From Candidatus Omnitrophota bacterium (GTDB lineage Bacteria; Omnitrophota; Gorgyraeia; Gygaellales; Profunditerraquicolaceae), in NCBI GenBank assembly GCA_030018895.1, contig JASEHM010000083.1:1-5085 (forward strand): DNA of 5,085 bases. The letters run 5' to 3'. Below are positions 1 to 4,975 of the stretch, piece after piece (within the stretch, counting starts at the first letter, position 1; each line of letters begins with the position of its first letter). The notes under the pieces are model-generated. The model ran no database searches. It was not told where the DNA came from and was given only the letters and a program-made list of their open reading frames with translations. The position numbers were made by a program, and so were the translations under genes.

Positions 1-107
1 AGAGATGGTTTTTCGTAACATCTAGAAAAGAAAAAACGGCACTGGCGAGGCTCTGACGAGCCAGTGCCTAAACGCTTTTCTACCTTGTGCGAAAAACCAT
101 CAACCGA
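1..107. repeat. Long imperfect inverted-repeat unit (copy 1, 107 bp)
   Basis: This unit folds into three nested stems. The outer arms gatggtttttcg (4-15) and cgaaaaaccatc (90-101) match over 12 bp. The middle arms tagaaaag (23-30) and cttttcta (75-82) match over 8 bp. The inner arms ggcactggc (38-46) and gccagtgcc (60-68) match over 9 bp around a 13-nt loop. An alternative small stem, ggctc/gagcc (49-53 and 58-62), sits at the tip. The unit starts again at 108, so the period is 107 bp. It may begin before the window. It resembles a MITE or a REP-like dispersed palindrome. No open frame in it looks like a gene. Confidence 0.8.
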
Positions 108-167
108 AGAGATGGTTTTTCGTAACATCTAGAAAAGAAAAAACGGCACTGGCGAGGCTCTGCCGAG
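108..167. repeat. Truncated second copy of the inverted-repeat unit
   Basis: Bases 108-167 match bases 1-60 at 59 of 60 positions; the one difference is c at 163 against a at 56. After 167 the match stops abruptly and the second half of the palindrome is missing, so this copy lacks its right-hand arms. The break coincides with the first of two tandem 15-mers that lead into the RAYT-associated repeat. The copy was therefore probably cut by an insertion, deletion or recombination. Its left arm can still pair with the right arm of copy 1 (92-101 with 111-120). Confidence 0.8.
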
Positions 168-196
168 GAAATTAGGGACAGGGAAATTAGGGACAG
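167..196 (+). repeat. Tandem 15-bp direct repeat
   Basis: The 15-mer ggaaattagggacag occurs twice without a gap, at 167-181 and 182-196. The second copy continues into the left 23-bp inverted repeat (184-206). The 15-mer therefore looks like a partial duplication of that repeat's outer end, marking an insertion or recombination joint next to the truncated palindrome. Confidence 0.8.
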
Positions 197-206
197 CGCC
201 CTATTT
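184..206 (+). repeat. Left arm of a perfect 23-bp inverted repeat flanking a RAYT remnant
   Basis: Bases 184-206 (beginning aaattagggacag, ending gccctattt) are the exact reverse complement of 390-412. Each arm is itself nearly palindromic: agggacagcgccct can form a short hairpin with a 6-nt loop. Short palindromes of this gggacag...ccc type often accompany REP-associated tyrosine transposases, and that fits the transposase fragment lying between the arms. Confidence 0.85.
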
Positions 207-395
207 TTAGAGCGTAATCCTGCGAAAGTCCATATAGTAAAAAAGCCATGCGACTATATATGGTCAAGCGCAAAGGATCATATAGGCATATCGCACGCGT
301 CAATCATAGATACGAAAGATCTTTTTAAGATTGATCAAGAAAAATGGGCGGAATACATTAGATCTGCCAGGCTTGCCAAGAAAGATAGGAAATAG
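207..395 (+). pseudogene. 3' remnant of a REP-associated tyrosine transposase (RAYT, Y1 family)
   Basis: The frame from 207 reads LERNPAKVHIVKKP, then CDYIWSSAKDHIG, then ends KKDRK and TAG (393-395). This matches the C-terminal part of RAYTs, where an ERNPVRAGLV-like motif is followed about ten residues later by a W-S-S motif. RAYTs are single-strand HUH/Y1 enzymes of roughly 200 or more residues that move REP palindromes. Only about 62 codons remain. The HUH motif is absent and there is no start codon or ribosome site. The frame enters from the left inverted repeat, whose TTT (204-206) falls where the motif's tyrosine would be expected. It ends inside the right inverted repeat, which supplies the stop codon. 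It is almost certainly inactive. The family call is from motif memory, not a search. Confidence 0.8.
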
Positions 396-914
396 GGCGC
401 TGTCCCTAATTTCTCCTGTCTATCGAGTCCTCTTTTGCAAGCAGGCAGGAGAAGTGATGCCCTTATCTGATTTGGTAAAACATGAGACGCTGTAGGGATA
501 AGTTTGACTGTTAACGAGTCCATCTTTGCAAGCAGCCCTTCATCCTGCGGTATAAGCCTAAATATGGCGCCTTTCCGAGAGTAATAAGGCTTTAATAACG
601 AGTTCATCTTTGCAAGCAACATTGATGATTTATCTCTTTTTCTTCTGTTTATATCGCGTATAGCTTGTAATTGCCTATTCCTTTGGACGTATTCAGGATG
701 GTTATCCCTGTAAAGGCGATAATATCTCAGATTATGTTCCTGCCACTGTTTTTGGCATCTTTTCTGGTTATCATGGTAGTCAAAGTCAGAAGCCATCTTT
801 TGTCTTTGCCATAAACTACGTCTTGCCTTTTTGACATTCTTCAGCAGCGCAGTATTTTTGGTTCTTTACCCTTGGATTTGGTTTAAACTCCCTAAAGCAG
901 TGGATACAATGCAT
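335..914 (-). pseudogene. Frameshifted zinc-ribbon / 'AKMDSL' family protein, function unknown
   Basis: The natural start is ATG at 914-912, 9 nt after a strong aaggagg (930-924). It opens MHCIHCFREFKPNPRV, with CxxC (residues 3 and 6) and YCAAEEC giving a second cysteine pair, like a zinc ribbon. That frame stops at 816 after 32 codons. Skipping one base near the A5 run (complement of 828-832) restores KARRSLWQRQK, then a basic region with NHPEYVQRNRQLQ. LLAKMNSL and LLAKMDSL follow 28 residues apart. A third copy, LLAKEDSI (about 424-444), is in a third frame, so a second shift is likely. The current frame reads through the 23-bp repeat and antisense to the RAYT remnant, stopping at 335. 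I recall the family as uncharacterised and common in Omnitrophota- or Planctomycetota-like genomes. A sequencing error or frameshifted translation could explain the first shift, but it is most likely a pseudogene. Confidence 0.65.
390..412 (-). repeat. Right arm of the 23-bp inverted repeat, with stop codons on both strands
   Basis: This arm is the exact reverse complement of 184-206. It carries TAG on the + strand (393-395), which ends the RAYT remnant, and TAG on the - strand (complement of 406-408). The - strand stop ends one of the shifted frames of the converging zinc-ribbon gene. Its internal aggg/ccct pairing could form a small hairpin between the two converging genes. It lacks a T-tract, so I do not call it a terminator. 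Confidence 0.8.
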
Positions 915-967
915 ATTGGTTTACCTCCTTTTTCATCATAATTATTCAATTTAACCCTGAAAATATA

Positions 968-976
968 ATTATAGCA
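968..976 (-). promoter_or_regulatory. Extended -10 promoter for the - strand zinc-ribbon gene
   Basis: On the - strand, bases 976-968 read TGCTATAAT, a perfect extended -10 element. No good -35 hexamer lies at the usual spacing; that position is occupied by the DnaA-box-like sequences (994-1011). Transcription would start around 961, giving an untranslated leader of about 45 nt. The aaggagg ribosome site (complement of 924-930) then precedes ATG at 914. Confidence 0.55.
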
Positions 977-983
977 GGAAAGG

Positions 984-1052
984 CTATACACACTTATCCA
1001 CATTATTCACAAAGAAAAAAAGAAGCAAAAAAAGAAAGTACTATTATTATTT
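984..1052 (+). promoter_or_regulatory. Adjacent DnaA boxes with AT-rich tract and DnaA-trio-like string
   Basis: TTATCCACA (994-1002) is a perfect classical DnaA box. TTATTCACA (1003-1011) abuts it on the same strand and fits TTWTNCACA. CTATACACA (984-992) is a one-mismatch third box. Downstream lies a very A-rich stretch (1011-1038), then CTATTATTATTT (1041-1052). Its complement read 3'-5' is GAT-AAT-AAT-AAA, which fits the 3'-[G/A]A[T/A] DnaA-trio pattern four times. Boxes, trios and an AT-rich region are the ingredients of a bacterial unwinding module, but the 29-nt box-to-trio gap is longer than I would expect. No dnaA, dnaN or gidA lies in the window. The boxes may instead control the divergent genes. 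Confidence 0.4.
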
Positions 1053-1084
1053 TTCTTTAAAAATCAAGAAAAGCTTAAACGGGT

Positions 1085-1378
1085 ATGGATTTTGGTAGGA
1101 TTCTCTTTTGGATTAGACTTGCACCAGTTTTATTAGTTTTGGGTCAGATTTGGTTATTGCTAACACCCATGCCTAAGGAGGCTAAAAAGAATAATTTAAG
1201 CGGTGAAACAGCGATAATAGGTGAGCATGTAAAAAACAATAAAGATGTTCGTGATTTGCTTGGGAAAAGCGGCATAAGATCTGAAGCATTGCCTTTAGAG
1301 GAAGATATCAAGAAGCTGCAGCGCCGGCTTAAATCTGAAGGCAAAAAGATTGCTAAGGATGTAAAGAAGATAAAGTAG
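1085..1378 (+). CDS. Small single-pass membrane protein, 97 aa, function unknown
   Basis: I do not recognise this protein. Residues about 6-28 form one hydrophobic segment rich in Leu, Ile and Val, with Arg at 5 and 11. A soluble tail follows. The last 30 residues are strongly charged and lysine-rich (EDIKKLQRRLKSEGKK), probably a short helix or coiled coil, ending KKIK. The basic tail suggests a cytoplasmic C-terminus that could touch nucleic acid or lipid headgroups; that is inference. ATG at 1085 is the only start that keeps the membrane segment. It has only a poor ribosome site (gcttaaacgggt), so expression may be low. The gene stands alone, with the DnaA-box region upstream and a hairpin and separate promoter downstream. 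Coding status rests on length and sensible composition. Confidence 0.65.
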   Translation: MDFGRILFWIRLAPVLLVLGQIWLLLTPMPKEAKKNNLSGETAIIGEHVKNNKDVRDLLGKSGIRSEALPLEEDIKKLQRRLKSEGKKIAKDVKKIK

Positions 1379-1389
1379 TTACTTTTTTA

Positions 1390-1415
1390 GCCTGCCATTG
1401 AATTTAAGGGCAGGC
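1390..1415 (+). terminator. Hairpin after the 97-aa gene, weak terminator candidate
   Basis: gcctgcc (1390-1396) and ggcaggc (1409-1415) form a perfect 7-bp GC-rich stem with a 12-nt loop, 12 bp after the stop codon. The T-run (1383-1388) lies before the stem and no T-tract follows, so this is not a canonical intrinsic terminator for + strand transcription. It could stabilise the 3' end or pause the polymerase. Confidence 0.3.
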
Positions 1416-1508
1416 ATAACAGTCCGCCTATTTATCTTCAAACTTCTAGAAACCGCCCTCACAGACATTTCTAGCAAATACAATTCTTCTATCTTTTGAG
1501 CTAATTTT

Positions 1509-1517
1509 TGATATAAT
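1509..1517 (+). promoter_or_regulatory. Extended -10 promoter of the 100-aa/plsC/rmuC cluster
   Basis: TGATATAAT is a perfect extended -10 (TGnTATAAT). The likely transcription start is near 1524-1526, giving a leader of about 65 nt before ATG at 1590. The best -35-like hexamer, ttctat (1487-1492), is weak and 19 nt away, so the extended motif probably carries promoter strength. The upstream 1416-1508 stretch is otherwise unremarkable AT-rich spacer. Confidence 0.65.
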
Positions 1518-1589
1518 GGGGTTCGGTCTAGAGGTTGAATTATAATTTTTATCGGGATCTCGTCTGCGGTGCGAAAGGAAGGAGGGAAT

Positions 1590-1892
1590 ATGGATAATAT
1601 AGAGGGGCCAGCGGTAAGGGATGAGGCTGAGCATATAAAAAGTGATGAGAAACTGCCGATTCATGCGCCGATAACAGTGCTGCGTTACCGGACTATTAAA
1701 AAAAACAAATCCTTAGGGTGGTGGTCAGCAATTGTATTGTTAGAAGACCATGGAAAAAAACAGGTTTGTTTTTATCGTTGGAAAAAAAGCAAGAATGAGT
1801 GGAAGCGCGACAAGAAACTTCCTTTTAAGACGCGACTTGAGTGGGCTGTGATTAAAGAGGCTGTGGAGTCATTTATATCAGAGCTTGAGTAA
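1590..1892 (+). CDS. Uncharacterised 100-aa protein, first gene of the plsC-rmuC cluster
   Basis: I do not recognise this protein with confidence. ATG at 1590 is chosen because aaggagg (1579-1585) lies just upstream. An in-frame GTG at 1569 would add seven residues but would place that ribosome site inside the coding region. The first 25 residues are acidic and probably disordered. Residues about 28-75 look like alternating beta strands with many aromatics: ITVLRYRTI, GWWSAIVLLED, KQVCFYRWKK, EWKRDKKL. A helix follows (EWAVIKEAVESFISEL). The basic beta sheet plus helix vaguely resembles PC4-like single-strand nucleic-acid-binding domains, but this is only an impression of pattern. There is no signal peptide, membrane segment or metal-binding cysteine pair; Cys60 is the only cysteine. 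The stop lies 3 bp before the acyltransferase start, so the two are probably translationally coupled. Confidence 0.8.
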   Translation: MDNIEGPAVRDEAEHIKSDEKLPIHAPITVLRYRTIKKNKSLGWWSAIVLLEDHGKKQVCFYRWKKSKNEWKRDKKLPFKTRLEWAVIKEAVESFISELE

Positions 1893-1895
1893 GGT

Positions 1896-2609
1896 ATGAA
1901 ACAGACTATACAATCAATAATCATTTGGCTAGTGGGGATTTTCTTAATAGTATTATTGCTTCTCGCAATGACGTTTGTTTCGGTGATATTTTTTCCTTTT
2001 GACAGGAAGCGTAAAATTACGCATGCCCAATGTTTTTGGTGGGTTGACGCTGTAATTGCGTTAAATCCTTATTGGGATGTCAAGGTCAAAGGCCTTGACA
2101 ATATAAGGCATGATAAGACATATGTTGTTGTATCAAACCACCAAAGTCTGGCGGATATCGTATTAATATATAAAACGAAAATGCAGTTTAAATGGGTTGC
2201 GAAAGAAAGTTTGTTTAAGATTCCGGTCTTAGGGTGGAATATGCTGCTTTCTAGACACATCCAGCTAAGAAGGGGGAAGCTCTCAAGTATAAAGAAGGTT
2301 TACAAAGAGGCAGGTGAGTGGCTTCGCAAAGGCATTTCAGTAGTATTTTTCCCTGAAGGTACAAGAGGCAGTGATTTGACAGTAGGAGAATTCCAGAACG
2401 GGGCGTTTAAATTAGCCATAAAAGAGAAGGTTCCAATACTGCCAATTTTTATACAGGGGGCAAGGGATGCTATTCCGAAAGGAAGTTGGCGCTTTACGAC
2501 TAAAATCTCTTGCTTGATTAAAGTTCTGCCTCCGATTGATACCTCTTTATATCTGCCTGCAGATTATGCCCGTTTGCGTGATCTTATAAGGATGCAGCTA
2601 AAAGAATAA
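1896..2609 (+). CDS. plsC: 1-acyl-sn-glycerol-3-phosphate acyltransferase (PlsC family)
   Basis: It transfers a fatty acyl chain to the sn-2 position of lysophosphatidic acid, giving phosphatidic acid, the precursor of membrane phospholipids. The 237-aa length is normal for the family. An N-terminal membrane anchor covers residues about 8-33. The acyltransferase motifs are all present: NHQSLAD (81-87, catalytic His82 and Asp87 of HX4D), KESLFKIPVLGW (103-114), FFPEGTRG (151-158, glycerol-phosphate binding) and VPILPIFIQG (179-188). It acts at the inner face of the cytoplasmic membrane. The start lies 3 bp after the preceding stop with only a short aagg-type ribosome site, which fits coupled translation. 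Related lysophospholipid or lipid A-type acyltransferases share these motifs, so the acyl acceptor is inferred. Confidence in the family is very high. Confidence 0.93.
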   Translation: MKQTIQSIIIWLVGIFLIVLLLLAMTFVSVIFFPFDRKRKITHAQCFWWVDAVIALNPYWDVKVKGLDNIRHDKTYVVVSNHQSLADIVLIYKTKMQFKWVAKESLFKIPVLGWNMLLSRHIQLRRGKLSSIKKVYKEAGEWLRKGISVVFFPEGTRGSDLTVGEFQNGAFKLAIKEKVPILPIFIQGARDAIPKGSWRFTTKISCLIKVLPPIDTSLYLPADYARLRDLIRMQLKE

Positions 2610-2623
2610 GGAGAATACAAAAA

Positions 2624-3952
2624 ATGGACGGGTTATTAGTTTTGATTGGCATAGTGGTTGGGGTTTTGGCAGTATGGTTAATAGGGAAATTTAAATTCAG
2701 AAGCGCCTCAGCTATCTCGCAAAAGGAATTAGAAGAAAAGTATGTATTGAAAGAGCTGTATGCAAAATTAGAAGATGATATTAAAAATTTTTATTTAGAA
2801 GTCAAAGAGAAGGATGGCTGCGTATTAAATTTAAGTAAAGAGCTGGCTTCTAAAGAGCAGATTATAAGCAATTTAAATGAGAAACTTCAAACTAACAGGA
2901 ATGACCTGGAATCTTTACAGAATAAATTTAAGGAGGAATTTGAGAATCTTGCTAATCGGCTCCTTGAGGAAAAGAGCAGTAAGTTTTTAGAGTTAAACAA
3001 GATTAATATGGATGCAATATTAAGCCCATTAAAAGAGCGGATAGAGAATTTTAAGAAAAAGGTTGAGGATACCTATACTGAAGAGGTAAGGGATATAACT
3101 ACGCTTAAGTCCGAGATAAAACATCTGGCAGAGTTAAATCAGCGTTTAAGCGATGACGCAAATAAATTAGTTAATGCCTTGAAAGGAGAGTCAAAGACGC
3201 AGGGAAATTGGGGGGAGGCGCAATTAGAAATTATTTTAGAAAAATCCGGCCTGATAAAAAATACGCATTTTATCAAACAGCAAACCTTAGAAAGCGAGGA
3301 AGGTTTAAGGAGGCCGGATTATATAATAAATTTGCCTGAGAATAAGCATCTGATTATTGACTCTAAGGTTTCTTTGGTGGCATACGAAAAATACTTTAAT
3401 TCTGATAATAATGATGAGCGCCAGCGCTATTTAGATGAGCATCTCTCAAGCGTAATAAGCCATATAAAGGACCTAAGCAGTAAAAATTATCAGAATCTGT
3501 ATCAGATTAATCCCCCTGATTATGTTTTGATGTTTATTCCGATTGAGACAGCTTTTACATTAGTAATTAAAGAAGATCCAGCTATTTTTGATATGGCGTT
3601 AGATAAAAATATAGTGCTTATAACCACCTCTACGCTTTTGGCTACCTTACGCACGGTTTCTTATATATGGCGCCAGGAAAATCAGAAAAAAAATGTGCTT
3701 GAGATAGCCAGGCAAAGCGGCGCGCTCTATGATAAATTTGTAGATTTTATGAATGACCTTGTTAATGTGGGCAGGAAGATAGAAGACGCTAAAGAAAGCC
3801 ATAACAGCGCGATGAATAAGCTTTTTGATTCAAAGAAGAAAGGAGATACGCTTATCGGCAGGGTTCAAAATCTAAAGGAGCTTGGCGCAAAAACAACAAA
3901 GGCGCTTCCGCAGGAAATATTAGACAGGTTGGATTTAGAGCAAGAAGAGTAA
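2624..3952 (+). CDS. rmuC: DNA recombination protein RmuC
   Basis: RmuC-family proteins limit DNA rearrangement, such as recombination at short inverted repeats in E. coli. They have a nuclease-like (PD-(D/E)XK) fold; the exact biochemical activity is not settled. Here residues 3-21 form a membrane anchor. Residues about 32-185 are a long coiled coil rich in Glu, Lys and Leu. The RmuC domain covers about 190-430: GNWGEAQLE (194-202), RRPDYIINL (229-237) and LIIDSKVS (243-250). Glu198, Asp232, Asp246 and Lys248 are candidate active-site residues. The family-typical PPDYVLMFIPIE, LITTSTLLATLRTV and YIWRQENQ follow. At 442 aa it is a normal length. ATG at 2624 follows aaggag (2608-2613) by 10 nt. 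The gene lies 14 bp after plsC, so it is very likely co-transcribed with it. Its presence beside inverted-repeat-rich DNA is suggestive only. Confidence 0.95.
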   Translation: MDGLLVLIGIVVGVLAVWLIGKFKFRSASAISQKELEEKYVLKELYAKLEDDIKNFYLEVKEKDGCVLNLSKELASKEQIISNLNEKLQTNRNDLESLQNKFKEEFENLANRLLEEKSSKFLELNKINMDAILSPLKERIENFKKKVEDTYTEEVRDITTLKSEIKHLAELNQRLSDDANKLVNALKGESKTQGNWGEAQLEIILEKSGLIKNTHFIKQQTLESEEGLRRPDYIINLPENKHLIIDSKVSLVAYEKYFNSDNNDERQRYLDEHLSSVISHIKDLSSKNYQNLYQINPPDYVLMFIPIETAFTLVIKEDPAIFDMALDKNIVLITTSTLLATLRTVSYIWRQENQKKNVLEIARQSGALYDKFVDFMNDLVNVGRKIEDAKESHNSAMNKLFDSKKKGDTLIGRVQNLKELGAKTTKALPQEILDRLDLEQEE

Positions 3953-4017
3953 AAACTTTACATCTACTGAGTTACGCATAAGTAGCTGAACTGTTACATA
4001 TGAAAAAGGGGGTAAGG

Positions 4018-4575
4018 ATGTTAAAAAAGGGGCTGTTTATTTTATTTCTTTTTGTTTTTATTAACAATATTAACCTGGGGGCATATGCTATGGATGATCC
4101 AATTGTAGTTTTAGAGACAAACCAAGGAATAATAGAGCTTAAACTTATGCCTGCTGTTGCGCCAAAGGCCTGTGAGAATTTCATAAAGCTAATTGAGAAA
4201 GGCTACTATGACGGTATAATATTTCACAGGGTGATAAAGCAATTTATGATTCAGGGAGGGGATCCTGCTGGAACAGGCAGGGGAGGCGAGTCTATTTGGG
4301 GAAGGCCATTTGAGGATGAAGTCAGCCCTGATGTTGTTTTTGATAAGCCGGGCATTTTAGCTATGGCTAATGCCGGGCCGAATACCAATGGCAGCCAGTT
4401 TTTTATTACAACTGCCAAGACACCTTGGCTGAATATGAAGCATACCATTTTTGGCGAGGTTATTTTAGGCCTTGAGGTGGTAGAAAAAATAGAAAATATA
4501 GCTGTGGATGCGTCCAATAAGCCTCTTAAAGAGCAAAAGATTATAAAGGCGTATTTAAAAAGTCAACTCATTTGA
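4018..4575 (+). CDS. Secreted cyclophilin-type peptidyl-prolyl cis-trans isomerase
   Basis: It catalyses cis-trans isomerisation of X-Pro bonds and so assists protein folding. Starting at 4018 (185 aa), an N-terminal signal sequence is clear: a LKK basic start, the hydrophobic run LFILFLFVF, and a likely cleavage or lipid-free processing site after GAYA (residue 24). The mature protein probably works in the periplasm or outside the membrane. The cyclophilin domain covers about residues 29-183. Key motifs are FHRVIKQFMIQGGD (catalytic Arg71), ANAGPNTNGSQFFIT and PWLNMKHTIFGEV; Trp137 and His142 correspond to the cyclosporin-contact Trp and active-site His of human CypA. ATG at 4018 is preferred because agggggt (4007-4013) lies just upstream; ATG at 4000 would add six residues but has no ribosome site. 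It starts 65 bp after rmuC with no clear terminator between, so read-through is possible. Confidence 0.93.
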   Translation: MLKKGLFILFLFVFINNINLGAYAMDDPIVVLETNQGIIELKLMPAVAPKACENFIKLIEKGYYDGIIFHRVIKQFMIQGGDPAGTGRGGESIWGRPFEDEVSPDVVFDKPGILAMANAGPNTNGSQFFITTAKTPWLNMKHTIFGEVILGLEVVEKIENIAVDASNKPLKEQKIIKAYLKSQLI

Positions 4576-4583
4576 CGCACCTC

Positions 4584-4598
4584 CCCGCCATAGGCGGG
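4584..4598. terminator. GC-rich hairpin just after the isomerase gene
   Basis: cccgcc (4584-4589) and ggcggg (4593-4598) pair around an ata loop. After one mismatch the stem can extend by about three more pairs (to 4580 and 4602). It starts 9 bp after the stop codon and is followed by gggg then only ttt. The placement fits a transcription end, but the short T-run makes it a weak intrinsic terminator. The cccgcc/ggcggg hairpin may equally be a dispersed repeat. Confidence 0.4.
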
Positions 4599-4608
4599 TG
4601 GGGTTTGC

Positions 4609-4763
4609 TCAGGGTTGTGGCTCGACGAGTTCACCATCCCTCGAACCATCCCGAGCGACTTGTGGTGAGCGAAGTCGAACCGAGTCGAGGGAATACTGAG
4701 AGCGGCGCTCAAACCCTGCTCTAAAGGGTGAGGTTTGAGCGCCGCCGAATGTATCAACCCTGA
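4609..4763. repeat. Nested palindromic repeat cluster (155 bp)
   Basis: An outer 9-bp pair, tcagggttg (4609-4617) and caaccctga (4755-4763), encloses two further palindromes. The first has arms tccctcga (4637-4644) and tcgaggga (4685-4692), with an inner cgactt/aagtcg pair (4656-4661 and 4672-4677). The second is a perfect 14-bp stem, gcggcgctcaaacc (4702-4715) with ggtttgagcgccgc (4732-4745), around a 16-nt loop. The gagcgaagtcgaa and tcgaggga words resemble dispersed palindromes seen in many metagenome-derived genomes, where they often generate spurious reading frames. This cluster is more GC-rich than the genes around it. I see no gene in it, and no T-tract follows the 14-bp stem. Confidence 0.75.
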
Positions 4764-4929
4764 ATATGCCCCAGATGAATTCAAAAGATAAATTTAGAAA
4801 GCGAGCCTTGAGATTAGGGGATGCCAGCAATTCCGCAACAACTTCTACTGTATAGACGATAAATCCAGATACGATTAAGCAGGCAAATTCGCATTAAAAA
4901 AGGACGCCGAAAGTGGTGTAATCCCAATA
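4764..4929. other. Spacer without a convincing gene; possible decayed - strand fragment
   Basis: Together with the repeat cluster this is a gap of more than 350 bp after the isomerase gene. On the - strand a frame is open from 4893 down to 4609. It reads LIVSGFIVYTVEVVAELL, then NLSFEFIWGIFRVDTFGG, before running into the palindromes. The hydrophobic, protein-like start could be a relic of a membrane protein, but there is no start codon with a ribosome site and no family I recognise. On the + strand every frame is broken by stops. No RNA gene or promoter is apparent. Confidence 0.35.
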
Positions 4930-4933
4930 TGAT

Positions 4934-4971
4934 AATGTCGTATTCTACCAATTTAGAAATGTCGTATTCTA
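4934..4971 (+). repeat. Two 14-bp direct repeats at the left end of an insertion sequence
   Basis: aatgtcgtattcta occurs at 4934-4947 and again at 4958-4971, a 24-bp period (just over two helical turns). The pair lies 37 bp before the transposase start and directly upstream of its -10 element. It is probably a transposase-binding site or sub-terminal repeat of the element. The outer boundary of the element would be near or just left of 4934; the right end is outside the window, so the terminal inverted repeat cannot be checked. Confidence 0.7.
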
Positions 4972-4975
4972 AAGG

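Noticed and set aside
1..107. Integron attC-like recombination site
   Set aside because: The outer arms do not carry the RYYYAAC/GTTRRRY core sites, and no integrase or cassette gene is nearby.
1..167. Repeated units at the left edge as a CRISPR array
   Set aside because: There are only two copies with a 107-bp period, strong internal palindromes and no alternating short spacers.
1446..1664. Open - strand frame of 72 codons over the plsC-cluster promoter
   Set aside because: It lies antisense to a clear promoter, ribosome site and gene start, has no ribosome site of its own and shows no recognisable motif.
3953..3999. Promoter between rmuC and the isomerase gene (tttaca at 3957 with taagta at 3979)
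   Set aside because: The -10 match is poor and no extended motif is present, so read-through from the upstream cluster is at least as likely.
4251..4517. Open - strand frame of 88 codons inside the isomerase gene
   Set aside because: It is antisense to a well-conserved cyclophilin domain and is explained by that gene's codon use.
4609..4830. Open - strand frames of about 73 codons over the palindromes
   Set aside because: They are translations of palindromic repeats with no ribosome site, overlap each other in different frames, and resemble spurious frames commonly produced by such repeats.
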